Positions 35,295 through 44,668 of a DNA stretch of 64,000 nucleotides are shown here, one piece after another (the first letter of the stretch is position 1; each line of letters begins with the position of its first letter). A program made the translations under genes and the position numbers. The notes under the pieces were generated by a model. It was not told the origin of the DNA, searched no databases, and was given only the letters and a program-made list of their open reading frames with translations. Source of the DNA: Acuticoccus sp965213555 (GTDB lineage: Bacteria; Pseudomonadota; Alphaproteobacteria; Rhizobiales; Amorphaceae); assembly GCF_965213555.1 (NCBI RefSeq), contig NZ_OZ243890.1:1798001-1862000 (forward strand), in the 5' to 3' direction.

Positions 35295-36680
35295 TCAGGC
35301 GGGGGCGAGGCTCCGAGGGTTGGGGTTCGGCAGGCCGACCGCTGCCAGCGCCGTCGCCTGACGCTCGGCGACGCCGTCGAGCGGCGCGGCGACGAGCTGG
35401 TCGCGGAAGATCTCGTGGAAGTTCAGTTCGGCCTGGAGGTGGAGGAGCACCGCGCCGAGGCCGATCGCCGCGCGGTCCATGAAGACGAACTCGCGGGGCA
35501 CCGTCACCGGCCCCTTCTCCTTCAGCGCCTGGTGCACCGAGAACGCCTCGCGCCGGCCGTACTCGCCGGGCTTCGTGCCATCGGCGAGGGTGCGCACCCG
35601 GTCTTCCAGGATCGGCCCGTAGATGAAACGGGCCCAGATGTTCAGAATGTCGATGAGCTCGCGGGACAGCCCGCGGAAGCCCCAGGTCTCATAAGCGTGC
35701 ACCACGCGCTCCTCGTCGCCGTTGAGCAGGCCTTCGTAGAGGGCGATCACGCCGCCGACGAAGGAGATCGGGAACAGCCGGATGCAGCCGTAGTCGAGCA
35801 GGTTGATGCCGACCGGCTCGCCGTCCGCCTTGAAGGCCGTGTAGTTGCCGAGGTGCGGGTCGCCGTGGATGACGCCGATCTCCGCGAACGGCGCCCAGTA
35901 GGCGCGGAACAACGCCTTGGCGAGCCGGTTGCGGACCTCGAGCGGGGCTTCACGGTACGTCAGCAGGCGTCGGCCGTCGAGCCACCCCAGCGTGAGGAGG
36001 CGGCGGGTCGACAGGTCGTCGTGCACGCTGGGCACGTGGATCGTCGGGTCGTCGGCGAACACCAGCCCGTAGAGCTTGGCGGCACGGGCCTCGCGGGCGT
36101 AGTCGAGCTCCTCGCGCAGCCGGTCGCCGATCTCCGCGTTGATCTCGGAGGTGTCGATGCCGGGGCGCATCCGCCGGTGGAGCTGGAAGATCAGCCCGAG
36201 CTGCTTGAGGTCCGCCTCGATGGCGGAGTCCATGTTGGGGTACTGCAGCTTGCAGGCGACCGCCTCGCCGGAAAGCGTCTCGGCGCGGTGGACCTGTCCC
36301 AGGGAGGCCGCTGCCGCGGGCGCCTTGTCGAACCTTGCAAAGCGCTGCAGCCAGTTCGCGCCGAGCTCGGCCGCCATGCGGCGCTTGACGAACGGGTAGC
36401 CCATGGGGGGCGCGTCGGACTGCAGGGTCTGCAGCTCTGCGGCGTACTCCGGCGGCAGCGCGTCCGGGATGGTGGATAGGAGCTGGGCCACCTTCATGAG
36501 CGGGCCCTTGAGGTTACCGAGCGCGCGCGCGATCTCCATCGCGTTGCGGTCGTGCTGCAGCTCGCCGCCGAACAGGCGCGAGGCCATCATCTTCGCGGCG
36601 ATGCCGGACATGTTGCCGCCGACCCGCGCGTAGCGGCTTGCGCGGCCCGCGAAGGTGTTGCGCTCGCTGTCCGTCACCAT
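35295..36680 (-). CDS. UbiB/AarF (ABC1) family atypical kinase
   Basis: This 461-residue protein has the ABC1 features KxGQ-like MKVAQLLSTIPDALPPEY, the Ala-rich nucleotide loop AAAASLGQVHRA, VACKLQYPN, the catalytic-loop-like HGDPHLGNY and the metal-binding LLDYGCIR. Relatives assist ubiquinone synthesis or lipid handling. No C-terminal membrane helices are obvious, unlike canonical UbiB. A bacterial ABC1 role outside ubiquinone synthesis is therefore possible. ATG at 36680 was chosen; the frame upstream is unrelated. It diverges from dcd. Confidence 0.88.
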   Translation of the reverse strand: MVTDSERNTFAGRASRYARVGGNMSGIAAKMMASRLFGGELQHDRNAMEIARALGNLKGPLMKVAQLLSTIPDALPPEYAAELQTLQSDAPPMGYPFVKRRMAAELGANWLQRFARFDKAPAAAASLGQVHRAETLSGEAVACKLQYPNMDSAIEADLKQLGLIFQLHRRMRPGIDTSEINAEIGDRLREELDYAREARAAKLYGLVFADDPTIHVPSVHDDLSTRRLLTLGWLDGRRLLTYREAPLEVRNRLAKALFRAYWAPFAEIGVIHGDPHLGNYTAFKADGEPVGINLLDYGCIRLFPISFVGGVIALYEGLLNGDEERVVHAYETWGFRGLSRELIDILNIWARFIYGPILEDRVRTLADGTKPGEYGRREAFSVHQALKEKGPVTVPREFVFMDRAAIGLGAVLLHLQAELNFHEIFRDQLVAAPLDGVAERQATALAAVGLPNPNPRSLAPA

Positions 36681-36919
36681 CGATCGATCCCGTCGTTGAT
36701 AAGCCTTCGATATAGCATGGCGAACCGTGCCTCTAAGGCGTGCGACGATCGGTTCGGGCGCAGGCTCCCGCGCGGATCCGCGGCTTGGGGACACGCCTGT
36801 GCCGCCCGCAACTGCGGGGATAGCGGGGTGGCCGTGCCTTGCGGCTCGTGCCGGTCGGCCGACCCGACGCACGATCTGCGGACGAGCCGTTCGACGCCAA
36901 CGGCAGAATTGGAGAGCCG

Positions 36920-38035
36920 ATGCAAGCGCTTCGACCATGGACCGCCGAAGGGCCCGCCGAACGTGCGGCCGCGCACGGCATCCTGCCACGCCAGGCGATC
37001 GCCCGGCTTGCCCGGGACGGCGCGATCGCGGCCGACGACGGCATCGCGGACGACCAGCTCCAGCCGGCGAGCCTCGACCTTCGCCTCGGCCCCCGCGCGC
37101 ACAGGATCCGCGCGAGCTTCCTGCCCGCGGCCGGCGAGGCGATGGCGGACAAGGTCGCGCGGGTGCGGCTGCACACCATCGACCTCAGCGAGGGCGCGGT
37201 GCTGGAGACCGGCTGCGTCTACCTCGTGCCCCTCATGGAGCGCCTCGCGCTGCCTGCGCACCTGTCGGCGTCGACCAACCCGAAGAGCTCCACGGGTCGC
37301 CTCGACGTCTTCACGCGGGTGATCGCCGACGGTTCCGGGGGGTTCGACTTCGCGCCGCCAGGCTACCGCGGGCCGCTCGCGGTGGAGATCAGCCCGCGCA
37401 CCTTCCCCGTCCTGGTACGGGCCGGCTCGCGCCTGTCGCAGGTGAGGTTCCGCACCGGTCACGCCGTCATCGACGACGCGGCGCTCGCCGAGCTCCACCG
37501 AGCCTCGCCGCTGGCGGTGCCGGACGCGGTCATCAAGGACGGGATGAACCTGTCCATCGACCTCAAGCCCGAGGCGGGCCCCGTAGGCTACCGCGCCAAG
37601 CGCCACACCGGCGTCATCGACGTTGACCGGCGTGACGCGCTCGCCACCGCCGACTTCTGGGACCCCATCGAGGCGAGCGACGGCCGGCTGATCCTCGACC
37701 CCGACGAGTTCTACATCCTGATGAGCCGCGAGGCGGTGTCGATCCCACCGGCCTTCGCCGCGGAGATGGTGCCGTTCGATCCGTTGGTCGGCGAGTTCCG
37801 TGTGCACTACGCCGGCTTCTTCGATCCGGGGTTCGGTCACGGTCCCGGTCAGGCGGCGCGCGCCGTGCTCGAGGTGCGCTCGCGCGAGGTGCCGTTCATC
37901 CTGGAGCACGGTCAGGTCGTCGCCCGCCTCGCCTACGAGCGCATGGCGCAGGTCCCTGACATCGTTTACGGTGCCAGCCTCACCTCGCACTACCAGGGGC
38001 AGGCCTTGAAGCTGTCCAAGCACTTCCGCTCGTGA
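36920..38035 (+). CDS. dcd: 2'-deoxycytidine 5'-triphosphate deaminase, long (two-domain) form
   Basis: This 371-residue protein belongs to the long alphaproteobacterial dCTP deaminase family, about twice the size of E. coli Dcd. ILPRQAIARLARDG, LQPASLDLRLG and STNPKSSTGRLDVFTRVI lie in the first half. VPFDPLVGEFRVHYAGFFDPGFG and the final KLSKHFRS-type tail lie in the second. It supplies dUTP for thymidylate synthesis. GGAGAG precedes the ATG at 36920. The stop overlaps the recQ GTG start. Confidence 0.92.
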   Translation: MQALRPWTAEGPAERAAAHGILPRQAIARLARDGAIAADDGIADDQLQPASLDLRLGPRAHRIRASFLPAAGEAMADKVARVRLHTIDLSEGAVLETGCVYLVPLMERLALPAHLSASTNPKSSTGRLDVFTRVIADGSGGFDFAPPGYRGPLAVEISPRTFPVLVRAGSRLSQVRFRTGHAVIDDAALAELHRASPLAVPDAVIKDGMNLSIDLKPEAGPVGYRAKRHTGVIDVDRRDALATADFWDPIEASDGRLILDPDEFYILMSREAVSIPPAFAAEMVPFDPLVGEFRVHYAGFFDPGFGHGPGQAARAVLEVRSREVPFILEHGQVVARLAYERMAQVPDIVYGASLTSHYQGQALKLSKHFRS

Positions 38036-39861
38036 CCGACCTGCTGGCCCTTGGTGGCGGCCACACCGGAGGGGACCGGCGCTCCGCGGCGGCGATCCTC
38101 ACCGAGGTGTTCGGCTTCGCAGCGTTCCGTCCGGGCCAGGAAGAGATCGTCGGCGCGGTGGCCGCCGGCGAGGACGTGCTCGCGGTGATGCCGACGGGCG
38201 GCGGAAAGTCGCTGTGCTACCAGCTCCCAGCGCTGATGCACGACGGCGTCACCATCGTGGTGTCGCCGCTCATCGCGCTGATGCGCGATCAGGTGCTGGC
38301 GCTCCAGTCCCTCGGCGTCGCGGCGGCGAGCCTCAACTCGGCGAACGCTTTGGAGGACAACCGCCGCACGCTCGCCGCGGCGGTCTCTGGCACGCTCAAG
38401 CTCCTGTACATATCGCCCGAGCGCCTGACGGACGGCGCCACGCTGGAGCGGCTGCGCGAGGCGCCGGTCGCCATGATCGCGGTGGACGAGGCGCACTGCG
38501 TCTCCCAGTGGGGGCACGACTTCCGCCCCGAGTACCGCCAGATCGGCGACGTGCGGCGCGACCTCGGGATCTCCCAGACGGTCGCGTTCACCGCGACCGC
38601 GGACGAGGTCACGCGCGAGGACATCGCCGAGCGGCTGTTCGCCGGTGGGTGCCGCGTCTTCGTGCGCTCCTTCGACCGGCCGAACATCTCCCTCGCGATG
38701 ACGCAGCGCGCCGAGGGTCGCGCCCAGCTCCTCACCTTCCTGAAGGCCCACGAGGGGCAGTCCGGCATCGTCTACTGCCAGTCGCGGCGGCGCGTGGACG
38801 AGACGGCGGCCTTCCTGGCGCAGAAGGGCTGGCGGGCGGTGCCCTACCACGCGGGGCTCGAGCGGGAGGAGCGCGACGGCAACCAGGACGTCTTCCTGCG
38901 CGAGGACGGCGTGGTGGTGGTCGCGACGGTCGCCTTCGGGATGGGCGTCGACAAGCCCGACGTGCGCTTCGTCTTCCACATGGACCTGCCGAAGAACATC
39001 GAGAGCTACTACCAAGAGATCGGCCGCGCCGGCCGCGACGGCCTGCCTGCGACCGCGCACGCGCTCTACGGCTTCGGTGAGATCCGCCAGTTCCGACAAT
39101 GGATCGAGGCGTCCGAGGCGTCGGACGCGGTCAAGGACGTCGAGCGGCAGAAGCTTTCTGCGCTGGTCGCGTTGTGCGAGGCGCCGTCCTGCCGTCGCGT
39201 GCTCCTGCTGGGCTACTTCGGCGAGGCGGTCGCGCCCTGCGGCAACTGCGACATGTGCGCCGGCAAGGTGGAGACCTTCGATGCGACGGTGCTCGCCCAG
39301 AAGGCGCTGTCGGCGGTGGCGCGCACGAAGGAGCGCTTCGGCGTCGAGCACCTCATCTGCGTCCTGCGCGGCGAACGCTCCGAGAAGGTCGAGAAGTGGG
39401 GCCACCACGAGCTGAAGACCTTCGGCGTCGGCGCCGACCAGTCGCGCAAGACGTGGCGCTCCATCTTCCGTCAGCTTGGCGTGATCGGCCTCGCGGAGGC
39501 GGACGCGGGTGAGTACCCGACGCTCAAGGTATCCGGCGAGGGCTGGCGCGTCCTGAAGGGCGAGGCACGCGTCACGCTGCGCAAGGACGCCCTGTCGCTG
39601 AGGGACGAGACGCGCAAGACCTCGCCGGAGCTGCCGACGGACTACGACGGCGAGCTCCTCGAGCGCCTCAAGGTGTTGCGACGCGTGCTCGCCGACACCC
39701 GGGACGTGCCAGCCTACGTGATCTTCTCCGACCGCACGCTGATCGAAATGGCGGCGCGGCGGCCCACGACCGAGGCCGAGCTACGCGGCATCCACGGCGT
39801 CGGCGAGCGCAAGCTGAAGGACTTCGGCGCGGCGTTCCTCGAGGTGACGTCCGCCCGGTAA
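38032..39861 (+). CDS. recQ: ATP-dependent DNA helicase RecQ
   Basis: This 609-residue 3'-5' helicase acts in recombination repair. Motifs are MPTGGGKSLCYQLP (Walker A), VDEAHCVSQWGHDFRPEY (DEAH and aromatic-rich loop) and QEIGRAGRDG. A zinc-binding cluster (CEAPSCRR, CGNCDMC), a winged helix and a C-terminal HRDC domain (VPAYVIFSDRTLIEMA) follow. Length is normal. The GTG start overlaps dcd in GTGA, so translation is coupled. Confidence 0.96.
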   Translation: MTDLLALGGGHTGGDRRSAAAILTEVFGFAAFRPGQEEIVGAVAAGEDVLAVMPTGGGKSLCYQLPALMHDGVTIVVSPLIALMRDQVLALQSLGVAAASLNSANALEDNRRTLAAAVSGTLKLLYISPERLTDGATLERLREAPVAMIAVDEAHCVSQWGHDFRPEYRQIGDVRRDLGISQTVAFTATADEVTREDIAERLFAGGCRVFVRSFDRPNISLAMTQRAEGRAQLLTFLKAHEGQSGIVYCQSRRRVDETAAFLAQKGWRAVPYHAGLEREERDGNQDVFLREDGVVVVATVAFGMGVDKPDVRFVFHMDLPKNIESYYQEIGRAGRDGLPATAHALYGFGEIRQFRQWIEASEASDAVKDVERQKLSALVALCEAPSCRRVLLLGYFGEAVAPCGNCDMCAGKVETFDATVLAQKALSAVARTKERFGVEHLICVLRGERSEKVEKWGHHELKTFGVGADQSRKTWRSIFRQLGVIGLAEADAGEYPTLKVSGEGWRVLKGEARVTLRKDALSLRDETRKTSPELPTDYDGELLERLKVLRRVLADTRDVPAYVIFSDRTLIEMAARRPTTEAELRGIHGVGERKLKDFGAAFLEVTSAR

Positions 39862-39868
39862 GGCCGTC

Positions 39869-41074
39869 TCAGCGGGCCTCCGTGGCGAATGGAAGCACGG
39901 TGTCTAGCGCGCGCGTCAGGTCGGCGGTGACGTCCGCCGGGTCCTCGAGCCCGACGGACAGCCGCAGCAGCCCGTCGTCGATGCCGAGTGCCGCTCGCGC
40001 CGCCTCGGACAGGTTCTTGTGCGTCGTCGTCGCGGGATGGGTGAGGAGGCTCTTCGCGTCGCCGAGGTTGTTGGAGATGCCGACGAGGCGCAGCGCGTTG
40101 GCGGCGCGAAAGGCAGCGCTTCGGCCACCGCGGACATAGAACGCGACGAGCGTCGAGCCCGCCGTCATCTGCCGCGCGGCGAGCGCCGCCTGCGGGTGGT
40201 CGGCGCGTCCGGGGTAGCGCACGCGCTCCACGGCGGGGTGCGCCGCGAGCGCGTCGGCGACCGCGGCAGCCGCCTCGGTCTGCGCGCGGACCCTCACCGG
40301 CAGCGTCTCCAGCGATTTCAGAAGCACCCACGCGTTGAACGGGCTGATCGCCGGTCCCGTCTGCCGCAGCACGACCTCCAGGTGCTCCTTGATCCATGCC
40401 TCGCGACCGAGGATCGCGCCGCCGAGGCAGCGGCCCTGACCGTCCACGTGCTTGGTCGCGGAGTAGACGACGAGGTCGGCGCCGAGGGCGAGGGGCCGTT
40501 GCCACAGCGGCGTCGCGAATACGTTGTCGACGATGACGAGGGCGCCCGGCGCCGCCCGGTCGCGCACGGCGGCGACGCCGGCGATGTCGACCAGCGACAG
40601 CGTCGGGTTCGTCGGCGTCTCCAGGAACAGGACGCGCGTGTTCGGCCGCAGCGCGGCCTCCCAGGCCGCAAGGTCGGTGCCGTCGACGAGTGTCGAGGCG
40701 ACCCCGAACCGTGGGAGGAACGTCTCCACCACGTAGCGGCAGCCACCGAACAGCGCCGACGCGGCCACCACGTGGTCGCCGGCCCGCAGCGAGGCCATCA
40801 TCACCGCGGTGACGGCCGCCATGCCCGACGCGGTCGCGCGGCATGCCTCGGCCCCCTCGAGCGCGGCCATGCGAGCCTCGAACATGGCCACCGTCGGGTT
40901 GCCGTAGCGCGAGTAGACGAACCCGTCCGCCTCGCCCGCGAACCGTGCCGCCGCCTCCTCCGCGCTCCGGTAGACGAAGCCCTGGGTGAGGAACATCGCC
41001 TCGCAGGTCTCGCCGAACTGCGAACGCGTCGCGCCCTCGTGGACGAGGCGGGTGGCGAGCGACCACTCCTCCAT
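39869..41074 (-). CDS. metZ: O-succinylhomoserine sulfhydrylase
   Basis: This 401-residue PLP enzyme of the Cys/Met metabolism family has the PLP lysine in YSATKHVDGQGRCLGG. Also visible are SRYGNPTVAMFE, ETPTNPTLSLVDI and the SxxAL/GGISNNLGDAKSL-type C-terminal motif (VGISNNLGDAKSLLTHPATTTH). It makes homocysteine directly from O-succinylhomoserine and sulfide. The ATG at 41074 shares one base with the trkH stop (TGATG). It is convergent with recQ, 7 bases apart. Confidence 0.92.
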   Translation of the reverse strand: MEEWSLATRLVHEGATRSQFGETCEAMFLTQGFVYRSAEEAAARFAGEADGFVYSRYGNPTVAMFEARMAALEGAEACRATASGMAAVTAVMMASLRAGDHVVAASALFGGCRYVVETFLPRFGVASTLVDGTDLAAWEAALRPNTRVLFLETPTNPTLSLVDIAGVAAVRDRAAPGALVIVDNVFATPLWQRPLALGADLVVYSATKHVDGQGRCLGGAILGREAWIKEHLEVVLRQTGPAISPFNAWVLLKSLETLPVRVRAQTEAAAAVADALAAHPAVERVRYPGRADHPQAALAARQMTAGSTLVAFYVRGGRSAAFRAANALRLVGISNNLGDAKSLLTHPATTTHKNLSEAARAALGIDDGLLRLSVGLEDPADVTADLTRALDTVLPFATEAR

Positions 41075-42576
41075 CAGTCCCTCCAAAAGATCGGCGTGAA
41101 GAGGATGAGGACCGTCATGATCTCGAGCCTCCCAAGGAGCATGACGAAGGCGAGGAGCCACAGCTCGAACTCGCCGAGGGAGCCGAAGTTGCCGGCGGGC
41201 CCGATCTGCTCGCCGAGCCCAGGCCCGACGTTGGTGAGCGCCGTCTGCGCGCCCGTGAGCGCGGTGATGAAGTCCTGGCCTGCAAGGGACAGAGCAAGGA
41301 TGGTGAACCCGTAAACTAAGAAGAACGCGATGAAGTAGATGATGACCGAATCGAACACATCCTGCTCGATGATGCGGTCACCGAAGCGCAACGGCTGCAT
41401 CGCATGCGGGTAGACGAGGCGGGTGAAGGCGCGGCGCAACGCCTGGAAGACGATGATGAAGCGGTAGACCTTGATGCCGCCCGTCGTGGAGCCGGAGCAG
41501 CCACCGATGAAGGTGAGGATGAAGAAGACGCCGAACGCGAAGGGGCCCCAGACGGCGTAGTCGTCCGAGGCGTAGCCGGTGGTCGTCACGATGGAGACGA
41601 CGTTGAAGGTCGCCTGCGTGAAGGCGTCCGCCACGTGGATGTTGCGCGTCTGGTCGAGCCAGACCGTGAGGGCGAGGACGACGAGCAGGATGCCGCACAG
41701 GAAGGTGCGGACCTGCCAGTCGCGCCACAGCGTGAAGCGGCCGCGGACTATGAACTCCACGTAGAGCACGAACGGCAGCGCGCCAACGATCATGAAGAAC
41801 ACCGCCGCCCACAGGATGGCGGGCGAGCCGAAGAAGCCGAACGAGCGATCGTGGGTTGAGAAGCCGCCCGTGGCAACGGTCGTCATCGCGTGGCAGACGG
41901 CGTCGAACGCGCTCATCCCGAGCGCGGAGTAGGTGAGCGCGCAGGCGATGGAGATCGCGAGGTAGATGAAGCACAGGGCGCGGGTCACCGACACGACGCG
42001 CGGCAGCGCCTTGTCGGCACGGTCGGACGACTCGGTGCGGAACACCTGCATCCCGCCGATCCGCAGGAACGGGAAGAGGAACAGCCCGATGGCGACGATG
42101 CCGATGCCGCCGAGCCACTGCAGCATCGCGCGCCACAGCAGGAACGAGCGCTCCATGGCGTCGAGCTCGGACAGGACGGTGGCGCCGGTCGTCGTGAGGC
42201 CGCTCGTCGCCTCGAAGAACGCCGCCGCAGGCGTCAGCGGCAGCGGCGACAGCCAGAACGGCACCGCGGCGATGACGCACGAGGTGAGCCAGAGGACGCT
42301 CGTCAGCAGGAAGCCGAAGCGCGGGGTGAAAACTGGGACGGCCTCGCGCAGCGAGACGACGCCGAGGACGGAGACGCCGAACACGCCGCTCGCGGAGACG
42401 GCGAACACCGCCCAAGTGGGTCGCCCGTCGGCAAGGTCGACGAGCGCCGGGATCGCCATCGCCACCGAGAGGATGATGCCGAAGTAGCTGGCGATGTAGA
42501 ACGCAGGGCGAAGTTGGAGGATCCCGCGCGGGACGTGTCGGCGTCGCGGCTCCAGCGGTCCGGTGAGGATGGCCAC
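41074..42576 (-). CDS. trkH: TrkH-family potassium uptake protein
   Basis: This 500-residue membrane protein has the four pore loops of TrkH: TSGLTTTGAT, MTTVATGGFSTH, VSIVTTTGYASDD and TALTNVGPGLG. The first loop starts near residue 110. It forms the K+-conducting subunit of the Trk system and needs a TrkA regulator, not seen here. GTG at 42576 is preceded by GAAGGAGG, so it is preferred to upstream starts. It overlaps metZ by one base, an odd functional pairing. Confidence 0.93.
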   Translation of the reverse strand: MAILTGPLEPRRRHVPRGILQLRPAFYIASYFGIILSVAMAIPALVDLADGRPTWAVFAVSASGVFGVSVLGVVSLREAVPVFTPRFGFLLTSVLWLTSCVIAAVPFWLSPLPLTPAAAFFEATSGLTTTGATVLSELDAMERSFLLWRAMLQWLGGIGIVAIGLFLFPFLRIGGMQVFRTESSDRADKALPRVVSVTRALCFIYLAISIACALTYSALGMSAFDAVCHAMTTVATGGFSTHDRSFGFFGSPAILWAAVFFMIVGALPFVLYVEFIVRGRFTLWRDWQVRTFLCGILLVVLALTVWLDQTRNIHVADAFTQATFNVVSIVTTTGYASDDYAVWGPFAFGVFFILTFIGGCSGSTTGGIKVYRFIIVFQALRRAFTRLVYPHAMQPLRFGDRIIEQDVFDSVIIYFIAFFLVYGFTILALSLAGQDFITALTGAQTALTNVGPGLGEQIGPAGNFGSLGEFELWLLAFVMLLGRLEIMTVLILFTPIFWRD

Positions 42577-42886
42577 GGCGCGCCTCCTTCTCGCGACCGT
42601 GCGGTGGGTCGGGATTGCCGCGTTAAACCAACGCCGGCGTGCGCGGAAGCGTACGACTTTACAGTCGGGTCGATCGGCCGCGCGTCGTGACCTCGTCGCC
42701 ACAAGCCATCGCCAGCGTGAACGCGTTGCCGACGACTGATCCGCTACCAAGGTCGGTGCGTGCCGGCAGAGCGTCGCGGTTCCCGTGGACGTTGGCGTCC
42801 GACCGCATGGGACGGGCGCACGGCGCCGCGTCCTCCGCTAGAAGGGGAGCGGCCCGCTCCCGGGCGTCCCATGATCGGGGGAGGCG
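42577..42886. other. Divergent control region of trkH and the Kef-type antiporter
   Basis: This 310-base gap separates two potassium-related genes on opposite strands and would hold both promoters. I see ribosome sites at each end (GAAGGAGG, GGGGGAGG) but no clear operator repeat, riboswitch or gene. Confidence 0.4.
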
Positions 42887-44668
42887 ATGGAAGGCGAAGC
42901 GCACCACGGGCTGCCTTACCTCAAGGAGGTCATGATCTTCCTCGTGTCGGCAGGCGTCGTGGTGCCGATCCTGCAGCGGCTCGGGCTGAATTCGATCCTC
43001 GGCTACCTCGTCGCCGGGATGGCCGTCGGCCCGTTCGGCATCGTGACGCTTGCCGACACGGTGTTCGGCATGCCCCTTGCGACCTTCGCCATCGCCGAGG
43101 CCGCGGGGGTGAGCCAGCTCGCCGAGCTCGGCGTCGTGTTCCTGCTCTTCCTCATCGGCCTCGAGCTGTCGGCGCCGCGGCTGTGGGCGATGCGTCGGCT
43201 CGTGTTCGGTCTTGGCGGGCTGCAGGTCCTCGTCACCGCAACCGCACTTGCCGCGGCAGCACGTGCGGTGGGCCTCGGTCCCGAGGCGTCCGTCGCGGTC
43301 GGAGCGGCGCTCGCCCTGTCCTCCACCGCGATCGTCGTCCAGCTCCTCGTCGGCGAGGGACGGCTTGCCTCGCCTCCTGGGCAGGTCATGTTCTCGATCC
43401 TCCTCATGCAGGACATCGCGGTGGTGCCGGTCCTCCTTGTCATCGGCTCGATGGCGGCGACGGCCGAGGCGAGCGTGTGGTCGAGCCTTGCCGAGAGCGT
43501 GCTCCTCGCCGCTGCGATGATCGCCACGATCTTCTTTGCCGGGCGTAGGATCATCGCGCCGGTGTTCCGCTTCGTCGGCGCGCGGCAGGACCGTGACATG
43601 TTCACCGCGGCCGCACTCCTCGTCATCATCGGCACGGCGGCGACGACCTCGCTCGCGGGCATGTCCATGGCGCTCGGCGCGTTCCTCGCCGGACTGGTGT
43701 TCGCCGACACCGAGTTCAGCCGGCAGCTTGAGGTGGAGATCGCGCCGTTCAAGGGCCTGCTCCTCGGCTTGTTCTTCCTCTCGGTGGGGATGACCATCGA
43801 TCCCCGCGTCCTGCTCGAGGCGCCGGGTGCGCTCGCCGCGGTCATCGGCGCGGTGGTCGCCATCAAGGCGCTTGTCATCGTCGCCTTGGCGCTCGCCTTC
43901 CGTCAGCCCCTCGCGACGGCCGTGGAGAGCGGCCTGATGCTCTCCCAGATCGGCGAGTTCTCGCTCGTCGGCCTCGCGCTCGCTGCAACGCTCGGCGTGG
44001 TGCCCGAGGAGCTTGCGCGCATCCTCGTCGTCGCCGCTGGCATCACCATGGCGCTCACCAGCGCGCTCGCCGGTCCGATCCACCGCCTTGGCCAACACCT
44101 TGGGGGACGCGCCGACCCCACGGGGCGACGGCCGGCGCAGCTCATCGAGGGTGCGCCGGACCAGCACGTCATCATCGCTGGGTTCGGCCGCATCGGGCGC
44201 TCCATTGGCGCGCTGCTCGAGGCGCGGCGCATCCCCTACGTCGCCCTCGACCTCGAGTCGCGGCAGGTCGCCAGGGCGCGCGCCCACGGCCTGCCGGTCT
44301 ACTTCGGCGACCTGCGGCGCGCCGACGTGCTGCGCAACGCGCACGCGGCGACGGCGAGGGCGATCATCCTCACCATGGACAACCCGCACGCCAACGCCGA
44401 CGTCGTCGGCGCGGTGCGTGAGATGGGCCTGTCGGTCCCCGTAGTGGTGCGCGCCCGCGACGAGGCCCACGCTGCCGAGCTCTACAAGATGGGCGCCGAC
44501 GAGGTGGTGCTCGAGGCGTTCGAGGCCTCGCTGCAGATGGGCGAGGAGACGCTGGTCGCGATCGGCTTCCCCCGCGAGGCGGCGCACTCGCTCATCGAGG
44601 AGGAGCGTGATGCCGGGCGTCGCGAGCTCGCGAGCGCTGCGGAGCTGCGCAGGGGGAAGCACCGGTGA
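42887..44668 (+). CDS. Monovalent cation:proton antiporter-2 (KefB/KefC-like) with TrkA-N domain
   Basis: This 593-residue protein has about twelve or thirteen membrane segments (ILGYLVAGMAVGPFG, FLLFLIGLELS, ALSSTAIVVQLL, SMALGAFLAGLVFADT). A cytosolic Rossmann RCK domain of TrkA-N type follows (HVIIAGFGRIGRSIGALLEA, about 420-540). It is a CPA2 exchanger for K+ or Na+ efflux in pH or electrophile stress. GGGGGAGG precedes the ATG. The stop overlaps the rfbD start in GTGA. Confidence 0.92.
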   Translation: MEGEAHHGLPYLKEVMIFLVSAGVVVPILQRLGLNSILGYLVAGMAVGPFGIVTLADTVFGMPLATFAIAEAAGVSQLAELGVVFLLFLIGLELSAPRLWAMRRLVFGLGGLQVLVTATALAAAARAVGLGPEASVAVGAALALSSTAIVVQLLVGEGRLASPPGQVMFSILLMQDIAVVPVLLVIGSMAATAEASVWSSLAESVLLAAAMIATIFFAGRRIIAPVFRFVGARQDRDMFTAAALLVIIGTAATTSLAGMSMALGAFLAGLVFADTEFSRQLEVEIAPFKGLLLGLFFLSVGMTIDPRVLLEAPGALAAVIGAVVAIKALVIVALALAFRQPLATAVESGLMLSQIGEFSLVGLALAATLGVVPEELARILVVAAGITMALTSALAGPIHRLGQHLGGRADPTGRRPAQLIEGAPDQHVIIAGFGRIGRSIGALLEARRIPYVALDLESRQVARARAHGLPVYFGDLRRADVLRNAHAATARAIILTMDNPHANADVVGAVREMGLSVPVVVRARDEAHAAELYKMGADEVVLEAFEASLQMGEETLVAIGFPREAAHSLIEEERDAGRRELASAAELRRGKHR

